Assembly: GCA_933228895.1 (NCBI GenBank)
Contig: OW121847.1
Coordinates: forward strand, 90,065,656-90,129,655
Origin: Platycnemis pennipes
Lineage: Eukaryota > Arthropoda > Insecta > Odonata > Platycnemididae
DNA length: 64,000 nt
Direction: 5' to 3'
In this document: positions 1 through 13,240 of the stretch, in pieces
Layout: each line of letters starts with the position of its first letter
How positions within the stretch are numbered: position 1 is the stretch's first letter
The notes under the pieces: generated by a model
The model's database searches: none
Told to the model about the DNA's origin: nothing
The model's input: only the letters and a program-made list of their open reading frames with translations
Translations under genes and position numbers: made by a program

Positions 1-3000
1 TAACATAGAGTTTCTCATTCCGTTCCTTCTGCTGAGATAGAGCAGATTATCTTGGCCATAAGCGATCCAGTATGCCATTTGTTAGCTTGTTTAACGATGT
101 AAGTAATTATCTAGTGTAGGTACTCATGGTTATTTGCAACCATTGGGAATTCTTTTCCTGGCACATTTGTTTGAGAACAGATATTTCGGGAGAACAGCAT
201 CCATATTCCCATTTTAATACCAGAATTTATTTGATGTAGCATTTCACTAGTCAACGCTGCTATTATTGACGTCAGTTTAAAATGAATGCCAGATGCTGAC
301 CTCGATGTCACGTAACTAAGCGATCAATAAAATCTGGTTCAAAATAAACAACTAAAAGTGGAGTCTGCTGCCGATAAATATTCCCTATCCAAATACATAA
401 ATCTATGGCCGAGTTTCGCTTCGGAATTTTCGGCCCTTGGATTTTCGTTGCATTTAGTTAGAGTGCACTTACCTAGTCATGCCCAGTTTGACTAGCTATA
501 AATATAGATTATTAGCGTATATTATTCCGCATCGGCATTTTCTTCTCCATAAGTAAATGAATTAACTCATGTTTCTCGTAAATGATGGACTTTTCATTTC
601 ATAAAAAAATCCATTATCTAAAGTAGCTCTCCAGAGTTTGGTATTATCTACGATTATTATTTACGACTTTAACGGAAAGTAACATAAAAGCCTTATCTAA
701 AAAAATGTTATCTCTTGGGATGCGTTTCGTTCAAAATATAGGTACATCTTGAAAAGTTTATTGGCTGCTTCTTTTCAAAGAAAAAAATTAGCCGCGCTCA
801 AAAAGGCGGGATACAAATTATTAATTTGAAACGAACGCATTACAAAACTCTAGGAGCATTTTAAAAATATTTCATTTACTACTTTTTTAACCATAAGTAC
901 GTAGCAAATTCCTAGTATTTTTTGATAGATGGTGAAGAGTTCACCAATGACGCTTATAACAAAATCCGACCTTGGCAGCTAAAATATGATCAAAATCTTA
1001 AGACAAATGATGAAGCATCTTCGTTAATTTAACTGAGATGGTAAATTTGCACTCTGATACTCCTTTAGGATTGATATTAATTTCTGTATTACGTGCTGGG
1101 AAATTCAAATAAGTACAAAATCTTGGATTGTAAAATACGAAAAACGGTTTTCTATCTGTCCTGGATGAGACAATTCTTCTTTTCTTTACAAATCAAAATT
1201 CTCGTTTCCGAAAATAACGTGAATTAATCTTAAACTAGTCTGAATTTTAATTATTACGACATGAAAAAGTTTCTTTGGGAGAAAATGACTCCAGTAGAAG
1301 CATAAAGGAAATGAGAAAAGGAAAAACTTTTGCGTGTTAAGTCCAAATCGCCTCCCGTAACTTTTGTTTTTCAAGTCCCTGGATTAGATTCCGAAAAATC
1401 AGAATAACACATCATTTCACGGGGGATATAAAGCACCAGCGTGGAATTGACAGGCTAACTCAAAGAATAATTCCATAGAACTCCTCCATGGCCATAATAA
1501 AAAGGGGAATTTTCTCGCAGAAATAGGGAATTACCGGAGGGGCTCTCAAGAGAAATGTATACCCTGAGTTACCGAAGTTCTAGCCTTAAAAAGCCAAAAG
1601 ATATGGAAAAGTTTTCCAAGGGGCGATTAAGTTTATTAACTTAGGGATACGACTTCCAAGTTTTCCAAGAAATTTCGTACCAATATTATACGTTTACTTT
1701 GCTAAGAGGAAACAAAGCTTCCTCTCAAAATCCTGACCCCAATTCACGCATGTAAGGCCCGAGAGGGGAACTAATGGAAAGGAGCTGCTGCTTTGGAACT
1801 ACTTAAGCAGTGAGCTTTCATGATTCTTGACACCTGACAGTTGGCCAAAGCAGAAAACTCATTTCATTAGAAATCCCCAATAATAGCTTTGTGGAATATG
1901 AAACACCAAAGGTACGTAAAAAATGAATGTTTTTAACGGCTTTGAATTTTTAGAACACTTCAATGGTTAATCAAGTACCTATTTCATGGCTGAAAAATAA
2001 AGGAAATCATGAATTTAGTAGTAAACAAGATAAAGAAGCTCACGATTTACTGTTAACCTGACAATATGAAAACCTAGTGGGAAGATAAGAAATAAGCACA
2101 TCAAGAGCTATATAAATGAGTTACCATCGGGCCTAAGATAATTCAATAAATTCCTTGCTTGAATCTCCAATCTGAGAATCCCAAAATCATCTCATGCCAC
2201 TCCGCTTTCATGTCATTTGTCTTCTATTACCTTCCTTCTACATTATGGGGGCCTTCACTGATTTCATTCGTTGGTATATCCACTTGCACCTAATCAATAA
2301 AGAATTGATTTTTGCCATAATAAAATATTATATTAAGGCCAAAACTTGAATCGAGGCTAAAATGGAAAAAAATTCAATACGCATAGCTAATTTCTCATAA
2401 TAGCATATTATGCATCTAGTTTTATAAATTAGTCTTTTTATGCATTTATTAGTGCTTATCTTCGGTTTTAGTGATTACTATGAAGCGGTGAGTTCCTTGG
2501 ATTTAATTCATGGCATTAACCGCTAATTTCTCGTTCTCTTATCTTCTCCGACTCCCTCCTTTATCACACTTTTCCAAGAGTCTCATTCTTGGAAAGTTGT
2601 CCTTTCTTCTTTTGCCAATGGAGAGTATTTTTTCTCCTAAATTTCCATCCCATTGTAAATACTAACTTGGTTTCTTTTCATACACACCCAAATCGTACGG
2701 CTGAGTAGAAAAACATCAACTCAGTTTTTGCGTTTATTCAACCTCGATATTTGTTGAAAACTACGTATAAAACTATGAATCTCTCTGTAGAAGAAATATA
2801 ACAATGCAACAATAACTTCACTTCTACGAAAATAGTTTCAGAAAAGAGTATCGGAGAACACCTGATGTCTGAAGAACTTCCAAACCATAACCTCTTTCTC
2901 CTCAAACGCGGTAAAAATTGAGTTACGATGTTTTCCTCAGAGTGGATATTTTTCGCTTATATTTCTCTCCGTCCAGCTTATTTCCTGCGTCCTTCTTGGT

Positions 3001-3180
3001 ATCCACATTTCAGGGGTCACCTCACAACACACACCCTCCTTCCACGAATAAGCTCCATATAATGCCTTATCCGGCGTGCTCATTAGTACAAAGAGGCAAA
3101 AGAAAAATAACCAAAATAACAGCGTTCAACAGGAAGATCGGCCTATTTGGCAAAGGTAAAATTCCCCATACATGTACATA
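1..3180. other. AT-rich sequence without recognisable genes
   Basis: I see no coding region, RNA gene or clear repeat here. The longest open frames are under 90 codons, have no recognisable motif, and fit chance frames in AT-rich DNA. The sequence appears unique within the window. Confidence 0.6.
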
Positions 3181-3260
3181 GCCCAAGGGGTTGTGAAATA
3201 TTCCATATGAGATAAGGGGAGGGTTCCTTTCCCTGGGCCTCCTTTCTTCTTCTTATCTGA
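3181..3260 (-). repeat. Possible SINE body fragment (family B)
   Basis: The block GTTCCTTTCCCTGGGCC near 3226 is also in the better-preserved minus-strand SINE at 35930-36166, where it follows a similar run of G-rich sequence. No tRNA-like head is visible here, so this would be a truncated or decayed copy. The match is short, so the call is tentative. Confidence 0.3.
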
Positions 3261-3705
3261 GGCTTAGGCTTGTATCCTGTTCTTTTGCCATTTGTAAACA
3301 TTCTTTTCAACTTTTTCTCGCCTTTCCAATTCTTCTTTTTCTAAATGAGATGTTGTCTTTGCATATCTTTAGTATTCTGTCTCTCATCCTGTCTATTAGA
3401 GTATTTCCCTCTTTTTTTTACTAGTTACAACCCATTCTCCAGGTGCTAATGTATTGCAATTCTCTCTTTTTACTGCTTTGTTTATCTCTCAATGTTATCA
3501 TTTTGATTTTTCTTGGCACGCCCTCAGTTTCCATTTGTTATTTTGTTCTTGATTTTCTTCCTCCGTTTCTGGTAACCATCTGACTTTGGGTAACTGCTTT
3601 GGTCCCCTTTGGCTACCTAAAAAAAACAGTCCAAAAATTCGACGACTTGAGTTTTGCTGGTCGAGTCCCAGGAGGTTTCCACCTGATATGAAACTCGAAG
3701 AATCA
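3261..3705. other. Pyrimidine-rich, unassigned
   Basis: This stretch is T/C-rich on the plus strand with no recognisable coding motif. Being just upstream of an RTE-like end it might be decayed retroelement sequence, but nothing in it shows that directly. Confidence 0.4.
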
Positions 3706-3785
3706 GATCAGAAGTCCATGAGCCAAAAGTGGAGGGCTGCAGTAAACCAACCCTAGGATTGAAATGCTAATAATGATGACATAAT
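3706..3785 (+). mobile_element. RTE-type non-LTR retrotransposon 3' end, remnant
   Basis: A short translation, QKWRAAVNQP, matches the terminal residues typical of RTE-type polymerases, which end in forms like REKWRAAANQS. A stop and a short AT-rich tail with TAATAATGATGA follow, as expected of the 3' end of such an element. Only the last dozen codons are readable; the upstream sequence is too decayed to follow. The wording matches the C-termini of the better copies at 4470-5165 and 9650-9905. Confidence 0.45.
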
Positions 3786-4469
3786 ACTTCACAGTACCAA
3801 CATATTGTTTCTTACCTTTCAGGACGATTACCAATTTTGACAAGAATTATTATCTCAAAGTGATAAATTAAGACGGAGCTCTGCGGAAACTGATGTTGAG
3901 GCTAAAAATGCATGCATAAATTCATGGATGATAGCGCTCTATCCATAATTTTATCAGAGTTTTGGTAAATTGAAAAATATTTTGCAAAAATTTCACCGAA
4001 ATTTTTACTAGTCATGGATTTACTCTAAATTTCCAATTTACTGATTCTCTCTCCATCTTTTACCGAGCCTACTTCTTGAAAAAAAAACCTTGATTTATTA
4101 ACTAATTTACGTCAACCTCTGAATCTCTCTGTTATAGGGAACCACTAGGATATCTGGGACCATTAATTTTTTAACCTTCCTGTCACTTCTCTCATTTTTT
4201 CATTCACAATCCATTAGTGTGAATATTAGAATTATGTTTTAAGATGCTCCAAAACTAATATTATATAACTACTCAATGTATATATACTAAGAGCAATGGA
4301 CAAAATCCTCGAACGGATTCAAGGGAGAATAGTAGTGCAAGGAAGACCGATCCCAATGCTTTGATTCGTTAACGTAATCGTGGTTTTAGCGGAAGGTCAA
4401 AGAAAGCGAAGCTGACACATATCCTTGGAGATTTGCATCATATTTTAAACAGCCAATACAATCTCGGGC

Positions 4470-5165
4470 TGAATTGGCATAAGATAAAAGTGCTAGGAGC
4501 TGACAGAGGACGAGATAAGGATGCGAGGATTATGTTGGAAGGGAGAATTATTGAAATAGGTTAGAGGGTTGACTACTTACAAAATAGCATCTGATGGAAA
4601 AAGCACAAAAGAAATACGGTATAGAGTACTTAGGGTAAAGATGCATTTAAAATTGAAAGAAAAAGCTTCACTTCCAACTCCACCAATATGATACTGAGTA
4701 CGAAGCTGGTTAAGTCCTTTGTTTGGAGTGCTTTGTTGCATGACATGGAGACATGGACTGTGGGACAAGCGGATAGAAAAGACTTAGAGGTTTTTGAGGC
4801 GTGGTTTTATTGTAGGATGTGTGAAAAAAGCTGGACAGAGCGAGTGTAAAACCAAGAGGTATTGAGAAAAGTGAAAAAAGAGCCATTCCAATCCTCATAC
4901 CTGTCTGAGCCTTCTTCATACGTATGGAGAACATTAAAAAGAAGACGGGACGGATGCATGGGTATTTTACTGCGGCAGAAGAAATTGGTGAAGATAATTT
5001 TGGAAGACATGGTAGAAGGCAAAATATATAGAGAAAGTCGTAGATTGGAGTATTAGAAGCAGATAATGGAAGACATGGAGTACGGAACGCTTTTGGAAAT
5101 GAAGATGATGGCAGAGGATAGAGAGAGGTGGAGAGCTATCGCCAACCAATCCTGGTAGATTGACA
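4470..5165 (+). mobile_element. RTE-type LINE, 3' portion, frameshifted pseudogene
   Basis: Joining reading frames gives the C-terminal part of an RTE-like endonuclease/reverse transcriptase. In order: ARIMLEGRIIE near 4535; a block with METWTVGQADRKDLEVFE and a following Arg-rich stretch near 4740-4840; KLVKIILEDMVEGK near 4983; and finally MAEDRERWRAIANQSW ending at a stop at 5156-5158. These are the conserved blocks that follow the polymerase domain in this family (YLG...DG, ETWT, GH.LR...EGK.GRGR, W.A..NQS). There is an in-frame stop at 5054-5056 and several frame changes. The usual GRGRPR motif is degraded to YRESRR. The 5' part, including the catalytic FADD box, is absent or unreadable. 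It is a dead 5'-truncated copy. RTE is my best placement, made from memory of the family. Confidence 0.8.
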
Positions 5166-5224
5166 GCTGGAGAAGACGACAAGTGCGCGGTCTGACCTAG
5201 CTCAATCATATTTCTAATCGAAGA

Positions 5225-6250
5225 CAACTACAACAGCCACGCAATAGACGTGGTCCTAACCGTTACCATCCGGTTATCAGGTAGGTGGGCGCGCTACCGG
5301 CTTGAATAACTCGACCGGTTCGATCGTCAGCAGGAAAAAAAACAACCTTTCTATCGGTCGTAAAAAAAACAATCGAAGACGTATTTGCTCCCTTCTCCTT
5401 TGAAAAACATAGGAACGCACGGAAGACCACCGCCTTCTTCCCTCGGTCGCGACGAGTTGAGCAACTGGAACAAGCTTGCCAGAGAGGCCGGAGTCCCTGA
5501 GTCCTCTCATGCGCGGGTGGCGATGGGAAAGAGGAATCCCTCAGCAACATAATATGGGGAACGCTTCTCCAGAAACGGGAGTGTCTATTTTGGCCGCGGG
5601 GCAGGAGTGGGCGACACGAATGTGCGCGAAGAACGGAGGAGAGGCCGGGGGGAGAAGTTCTTTTTAATCTGGTCAAGGACTCGCTGGGGAAATGTGTCGC
5701 TGGGGAATGGGAGGGCGGAGGGACGTTGATGAAACCACTCTTGCTCTCTGGCGAGCCCACATCTCCCTCTTCCTCTCTTCTTGGCTCTGTGGACGAGTGG
5801 AAGATGGGCGGGGAGAAACGAGGAATCGGGAAGACGATATGTGTGCATCAAACTCCACCGACAAAGCACGCCTTATCTCCTCATCTGGAACCACTAAAGT
5901 CCAAGGAAGGCATGCGAGGAAGAGGGCGAGAGTGTTCGCCACACACGTGGCTGTGTGGTCGGCCTCCTTTTCCATTCCGAGGCGTCGTCGGAGCGAAAGT
6001 GAAGCGGTCGAGCTTTTCAGGAGCCCGGAGGCACCGGACGAGTTTCCAACCATCTCCCGAAAGGCACACCCACTTCCTAACCGTACGGGAACGCGGAGCT
6101 CTCTCTTACTGGTTCCGGCGTCAACTGTCGAGTTGTTGAGTGAGGTAAAGGCGAGGTGAGAGCGACTGAGGTGTGTGCACTGTGCCCGTGGTTCGACTGA
6201 CTCAGCACGGGTCGCGGGGAAGACTGGTGACGCGGAACTTCATAAGCGCG
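5225..6250. promoter_or_regulatory. Large CpG-rich block (CpG-island-like)
   Basis: About 1 kb of GC-rich sequence with frequent CpG (for example GGGCGCGCTACCGG near 5288 and ACTCGACCGGTTCGATCG near 5310) sits abruptly in AT-rich DNA, just after the RTE remnant. Open frames up to 165 codons overlap on both strands, which is what high GC and few stop codons produce by chance; none carries a recognisable domain. It could be a promoter or enhancer island, but no TATA box, initiator or splice donor can be tied to a transcript. The function is inference. Confidence 0.5.
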
Positions 6251-9200
6251 CTCGATGAATTGGTACTCATTTTTTAATTTCACCCTTAACGGTGCGTTCA
6301 GGCGGAGTAATTGGCTGTTTACTTAAATCGCAGGATGGCAACAATATAGAAGAGACCTCATCTCATCCCATGATAGTGGAGTCAATCTTTTATGCGTCGG
6401 TTTTCGAATTTTTGACCGGGTGAAAAACCCAAGTAGCATTCGCTCATGTGAAACGCAAAAAAAACACCAGATCCCTCATTTAGAACCTCCATTAACTGGG
6501 AAATGATTCGAACGGATAACCTCACTACAAGATAAAACCGGACGAAACGGTGCGCAGACATTACATGTTCACCGAGCATCAAAATGGACCTTTATTTAAC
6601 TGATGAAATATAATATGTTATTTGCAGTTGGTGTCATCTTTAGCTAAGCAAATGTTTTCAAAATGAAAGGTTTAGGTCATTTAACCCACGTAGGTTGGGT
6701 AGATGTAAAACTTTTCCAGGGACGGAGGAATGACAGAGAAACCCCATGTGTTGACATCAGCCTAATCTTAACGAAATGTGCTCAGAAGTCTCATACGCGC
6801 GACTGACGAAGAAGATCTGCATTTCACCGGATACTCTTGAAGAATGGCCTCGATACCTATGGAGTTATTATAAAGGTTGAAAAAATGAAAATTTAAATTC
6901 CATGGACGCACCAAGTGAAATGCTGATTCGTGAGCAATAAACTTATTAAAGTTCCAGTTTCTACTTAATGAAGCTATATTCGAAGATTACTGCTTTAAAA
7001 AGCTATTTGAAAAATAAAGACAAGATTTTTGTCAATATTGTGGTCTACAAAGATGTTTTAACTGCCGAATCCGAAAAATTACAGGTCAAGATGAGCCAAT
7101 ACTAATCAAAGAGTATCTTTTAATGCTCAGCTACATGATAGTAATAATGAAAACGCGAATATGTACAATATTTTAACGATGTAAGGTATCATTAATAGAT
7201 ACTCAGCACTCCAGGCGAGAAAAACTACAATGATAACTAGTACTACAAATTATTTGCAGCAAAAATGCTTCTAAAGGCAGTATAGTGATCACGCCGCATA
7301 CTATATTTGAATATAGGTTTTCGGACTTCGGCTATCAACGCGTCACTGTCCGTAAAATAAATATATCGGACAAAATACGGATAAAGTAGCTCCATTCAAA
7401 GTTGAAGGAGCAAAGAAACTTCCTTATTTTTCGCAGGCAGTTAAAAATAAAATTTAAAGGAGAGGGGGAGAGCAAAAAATATTTTCGGAAAAGCTGTTTG
7501 TCTTTCAAGCGAGGCATACGCCTGTTCGTGTTGGTTTCCGAAAATGTCACTCAGATGTTTCGGCTCGTCTCTTTTCCAAGGACGAAAAACTAGAACCACT
7601 GAGAACGGTTATATTTTTTCAATCTCTGGTTCAAAATTCCAGATGCTTGAGCGTGACAAGGAAGCGCGATTGCGAAATCAGCCCCAAAACTCGGTGTTAT
7701 CGCTTTTTTTGCTATGGCGTGGACGCCGGCACGGAAAACATGAAATCTATACGTAATGTCCAAAGCGCAAACTCATGTCCTACTATTTTTATCCTCATCC
7801 GGATTTCGTATTCCGCAGAAATAATAATGCCGGAGCAAATATCATTACTCTTTTAGCTTGGAATGATATCATTTGCGCTGCGAAATCCATTCGAAATCTA
7901 AATTATCCTCCGAAGAGAAAAATTTAAACTCAAAAACATCTATGCCATAAATGGGGATGAATAACCAAAGTAAGCGAACAGTGTCCAACGATTTATCGTT
8001 CACAATTTGTTTTATTCTCACTTATTTCTGTCAATATTCTATATCCTATTCCATTCAATGGAATTAACCCATTTATCTTGGCAAGAGATCTTCAAAACAA
8101 GATTTTTGGATACAGTAACAAATAATTTCATTTGGATGTGGAATGAAATACTGCATTTTGGAAGAAAAATTAAAATACACTAAGTATTTTCACGAAAAGG
8201 GATAACCACGCAATTCATTTATACTCCTATATCCTTAAGTTTTCCTTGTCACAAGTTTTATAAGGTCAAAGGTCTTTTTTCGGAACCGATTAAAACCTTT
8301 GAATAATTAAGTTTAACTTAAAGATGGAGACACAGGCGAATTCATTTACGATTGATTACAGCATCCATTGCCTAGAGACTAGAAACGCAATAAATTGACC
8401 CGTATACTAGTTGGCCTAGGATTTCTGCAGTCAACCGATGCGGATCGAGAATTATTGTCCTCCACACTCTGCTGCATGATTGAATAGTGGTTATCCTGGG
8501 CTAATTTAGAACGTGCATCTGCGTGATTCTCCATTTCCCGATTCCCACTACGCTCCGTGATGATTTGTGCGCAACCAAATTTACCGAGTAAATGGCTGGG
8601 TTACGAAAGCGCCTTAAGTCTCAAATACCCTTCAGATCCTATTGTGGCTGGAATTGGACCTGCGATGGACCTTTCACAGACGAAGTGAGATATTGGCAAA
8701 GAAGATTGGGAGATTCTACGAAATGACAAGCCACTATATTATTTTACCTACTCTAGTTTCAAAAAATTTAGTTGTGAATCATCATTAATTCTCGTAAAGT
8801 CAATATATGTCCACATAAAACAGGTATTCTTTGGAGCCAAATTATATAAAATATTTGTCGTATAAAGATCGACCCCCATTTTTTTTCCAAGTATTTGGTG
8901 GCATAAAGTCAAATTACATGAGACAACGGAGGAAGAGTTTCTGCTCCGTGAAATTATTTTTGCTTTGGGCGACTGGAGCGTTTTTTTGCTCATTGAATTA
9001 CATTGAATTTCGTAAAATTTACACCTCTTTCGAGATTTCATGCGCACACACTCACATCCTCGGGAAGTGGATTATATTCGTGGTGACCCCAGAGGGTGTG
9101 TACATACACTCGACGGTGTTTTGTCGGGGAAGAGGAGACCTTGGCACCGAAATAAAAAGTAGCTCTCCGACACGACCAAAGTGCACGGCGACGACGGTGG

Positions 9201-9645
9201 AAACGATGTTAATGACGGGGGACGGAGAGCAACGAACGGAGGGAGTGCCGTCTATTCTCCTCACTCCGAAAGAAGACAGAGAGAGAGAAAAAAGAGAGAG
9301 ATATCTTCAAAGGTCGGCCTCGACCAAAGAAAACAATAGAAAAACAAAAAGGTAATACATCAACCAAAAAAAATGTATAAAAAGGAAATACATGAAAAGT
9401 AAGGAATTATATAAAAGTGATGCTGGTTATCAACTGTACATGCATCAACTTACCTCCTTCCCCTTTATTTATATTACTTTCTCTTCCCAGTGAGGAGAGC
9501 ACCCCGCCCGCCGAAGTGGAAGGGACGCTACAAATATCCTACACAATTTCCTGAGAGCCATTCTACTACTGGCTGTGACCCTTAGACTGTCTGTTTTTAC
9601 GCTAAAGCCAAGGAAATGTTGTGAGTATGAGGTTAAATACTAAAT
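6251..9645. other. AT-rich sequence without recognisable genes
   Basis: No gene or clear repeat family was recognised. A short GC-richer patch lies at about 9040-9260, followed by a GA-rich microsatellite at about 9276-9303. The 174-codon frame at 8831-9355 crosses these compositional patches and has no recognisable motif, so I treat it as chance. Confidence 0.5.
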
Positions 9646-9649
9646 CAAT

Positions 9650-9905
9650 GGTGAGGATGGTGAGGCCAATGCCATGCCATTATTATCACACTACTACAAC
9701 TTGTCACCATTTGTCATCAATCTGAAGATTGGTTGGACGCACCTACCCACGTCATTGTTTGCTTGCTAAACTTTTCATAACGCTTCTCCGCCAAATATTT
9801 TGCGAGTATAGGCTCCACACATCTCATACGTGGTCTTCCCCTGCCATTCTGATCATTCCTAACTATAGATGGCCATTTTCTAAATAAAAAATATAGGTAC
9901 CTCAA
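9650..9905 (-). mobile_element. RTE-type LINE 3' end, remnant
   Basis: Read on the minus strand, about 9850 to 9718 encodes GRGRPRMRCVEPILAK, then KRYEKF, and ends in GASNQSSD before a TGA. This is the standard C-terminal signature of RTE-like polymerases (GRGRPR..Y...I, YEE.KR.A, W.AASNQS). The stretch after the stop contains GATAATAATGG and looks like a 3' untranslated tail. The piece is only about 45 codons long and cut off at its 5' side, so it is a truncated insertion. It is oriented opposite to the copies at 4470 and 22500. Confidence 0.65.
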
Positions 9906-10028
9906 GATATGTACAATTAGGATAGCGTTGGCGAAATTCGAAAAATGAGCGCGGACAAGGTAAACTGGGTGAAGGGGGGATAAACGAGAAAGAATAGAGA
10001 ATGGTGTGGAAATAGAGAAAGCTGTAAA

Positions 10029-10217
10029 TTGAGGAAGTTACGAAGAGGCAGCGGAGGGAATACAACAGGTAATATTTTGAAGGACAGGTTGTATTTAATT
10101 AAATTAGTGGTGAAGAAAGGTAGGGAATGGGATTTTTGGATGGAATGTAGATGTAGGAGTTACATGGAGCTAAAGAAGAAAGTCACTAGGCAATTCTTGC
10201 TGAATGGGAATATTTAA
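10029..10217 (+). mobile_element. Possible RTE-like C-terminal remnant
   Basis: The 62-codon frame contains LIKLVVKKGRE and CRCRSYMELKKKVTR. The second resembles the SY.ELKRKA block near the end of RTE polymerases and the first the LLK.V.EGR block. The GRGRPR segment expected between them is missing. The similarity is to remembered consensus only and could be fortuitous. Confidence 0.3.
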
Positions 10218-10559
10218 AAGCATTTCCTATCCATTCTAAACCTCTACCTAAAACGATGGAGAAACCATAAAAAAATTCTCATCCGACATTTTACTCTTAT
10301 ATTTTAATAAGAAAATTTAAGCTATCCTTGTAACATATTTCAAAAAAAGGTACCCCAATTCAAGTGGAAGGGTAAGCAGTATTTTTCTCGAGTAGCAGAA
10401 ATAGAGAAATATGAATTCTCGAGGTTTACTTATTGAAAATCTCACTTCGGACTCATTCAGCTGTGATCCCTCCACCTCATAAATGGAGAGAGGGAAACAT
10501 CGAATGCTAAGGAGTTCATGCCTCTTCTAGAACATGAAATGATGCATTCAGAAATGATA

Positions 10560-10870
10560 TTGTTCTGGCTCAACATTTCCCTGCGAGTTCCGCGTTTCGG
10601 GGCGGAATGGAAGATTATTGTGGGGTGGGTGGTACGTTCAACGAGGGGGGGGAGTAATGCGACCGCACGCGGATTTCGTGCCGCCGCGGTCCGGAAGGAA
10701 CACGCGAAATCCTCTCTCCGCTCCCCCCTTCCACCCCTCTCCCATACCCACCCCACAGCCCACCTCACGCCTGAACAAAAATGAATAAATAAACAGAGAG
10801 CGATCCCATCGCCTCAGATAGCGCGGGAGATATCTCCACAGCACTCCCTGGACGAGAGGAGACCAACTCC
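10560..10870. promoter_or_regulatory. GC/CpG-rich block
   Basis: A compact GC-rich patch (with GACCGCACGCGGATTTCGTG at 10661 and CGCCGCGGTCCGG beyond it) stands in AT-rich flanks. Overlapping open frames on both strands have no recognisable domains. A regulatory role is inference from composition only. Confidence 0.4.
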
Positions 10871-11089
10871 CTCCATCCCGCTTGGAGAGGTTTTCGCAGG
10901 CAAAAAAAATAATAACGAAAAGATTTTAGCCTTTTTTTTGTTTTAAAAATTAACGTGTCGGTCGTGGAGAGAGGGTAAGAGAGGCAAGCGTGAATTAATT
11001 ACGGAAAATGTGCCCGAGTTAATGAGAGATAATGGGATGGGGTCAAAGTGGTGACCGAACTAACGACGATTCCGGGTATAACCTGGTTT

Positions 11090-13240
11090 ACTTCCCTGAC
11101 TTTTCCTCCCTGTGCCCCCTCCCTCCCTCTCTCTCTATCTCTCTCTGTGACCTCGACTACTCCCACGGGCGCATGGCATTTCACGGAATATTACAATGGC
11201 CGGCGTATGCAATTAATTAAATATGACTCGCTCGGTAAATTATCCAATGTCGACACGACGGATTAGATTTGAAATTTTCCTTTAGTGTACAGAAATTTTT
11301 ATGGGTGCTGAACCCTCATTACTGCATCTCGAGCCTGTACAATTACTCCCCACGGTCACCAGGAATATTTCCGCACCTCGCTCCAGACGCTGCGCGGATT
11401 CAGTTTTTGATCCGTCCGTCCTTCCCATCTCACCGTCAGCCGGCCAGCATTGTATCCAGAGGTGAAAATGAGGAGGTTCGGGGCATAAAAATCCACCATG
11501 TGGTTTAAAACCTCCCCATAGATTCCCTGACAACATTCTGAGAGATATGTGAATATTTGCGGCTACCAGTGGAAACGGTTTGAATTTATCACGGGTCCTT
11601 ACTATAGTGAGTAGGTCACTCAATACCTCTAATACGAGAATGGAACGGTATTTACAGTGGTGTGGAATACATAGGAATGCTCGTAGTAAAATGTGCCTCC
11701 TGGCAGATTTACGAGAAAAAATAAAATGAAAATTGTAATCTAACTATCGAAACACACCCCTTAGGAATTCGACTCGTTAGAGCAATGTAAAATAGTTCAT
11801 TCTCAATTTAATCCGCTAAATTAATATTTCCATTTAAGTCCTCTCGATTCATTAATCCATACCTATCCTTACCGAGAAATATTTAAAGTGGCTTGCCTGA
11901 GATGTTCATCTTCATTTAACACGCATCGAGATACCCTATGCATGAAATCAATTAGATTTAAGAGCTAACTTATTAGAAAGCTAACGGTACTAAAAACTGA
12001 TAAATTCCGCGGATTCAAATTGATGCGAATCTTACTAATATATCTAATTCCATTGAGGGATTTTCTACGTAAAATAGCCAAGCAAATCGTGAATTTCAAT
12101 GTGCGAAAATGCAAAGTCAAATAAATAAAAAAACGGAGATGAAATCATCATATCCTATGGAATAATTATGCGGGTAATATTTTGCGCGTTAAATCTGAAA
12201 TCTGGCCGAATATTAAAATTCGTCTTAAAAACTTTTTTATAATACTAAGCAATACAAATAACTGGAAAATGCTTATGAGTAAGTAGTGACGTGTGAAACA
12301 AAGATATTGCCAAAAACATGGCAGAAAACCATTATAGTACCCCGAAAGGTGACAGTATAACATTCCATTACTTCCGATCAGCCCTAATAAAGGAAACTAT
12401 TTAGGTACAATACATAATTAAATGACTCCATATTAGGAAGCTAAGATTTCGGAGGTGGAAAGTTGAAAGAAATATAAGATACCTACAAGAGTATTCATTG
12501 TTGGGTACATAGGTATATTGACTGTCAGATGATACATAAAACAATATGAAGCCTTCCATCTACACGTCAATAATTTGGCATGAGACAACCCTCCGCTCTT
12601 CTTCCTCAAATCTATGAAATTCAACACAACTCCAAAAATTGCCATCACTCTTTTAAAGCGTATGACGAGAACATTGTATGATCTCGCAAAATGAATGCCA
12701 CATACGTGACCAAAAGTTAATTTAATTCGAACTTATTGATGGTATTTTAACTCGATCGTAAAATTAGGACTTAGCAAAGAAACACCATAATACACATCGT
12801 GTAATTCCATATATAACACATTGCCTTAATCTTTTTCGTTCCTCAGCACACTTAGCTATTTTACTCTTTTCATGATATAGAAAACACATCCTTTCTCTTT
12901 TCCTAAGTCCTGGATAAAAGTACTTTTTCATAAACTTTGACGACAACGGTGATGGAACGGATCAAACTTTCTCAACTTTTGTGCGGAGGAGAAGAAAATT
13001 TTGCACTCCTTGATATGCATCCTTGAGTGAGCCTCAGGGAATTCTAAATTCAACCTCCAGTTCCTATCCTAATGTACTTTTCTTTCACGCCAAGAGGGCT
13101 AATTAGCGCTTATCAGATTCAAAACACATCGCAAAGTAATGATTTTCATGGCTCGAGGCCGTGGAAAGGTAAATTTCCCTCAAGTTTGTTGGCAGAGTGC
13201 GTATTTGAACAACTGAGTCTGGAAAATATTGTGAACTTGA
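11090..13240. other. Mostly AT-rich, no recognisable genes
   Basis: It begins with a CT-rich microsatellite at about 11110-11146, followed by GC-moderate sequence to about 11500 and then AT-rich sequence. No family motif or repeat copy was recognised. Frames are up to 114 codons and unremarkable. Confidence 0.5.

Noticed and set aside
5263..6159. Long overlapping open frames (up to 165 codons) on both strands
   Set aside because: They overlap in several frames in CpG-rich DNA, show no domains, and use residues dictated by composition.
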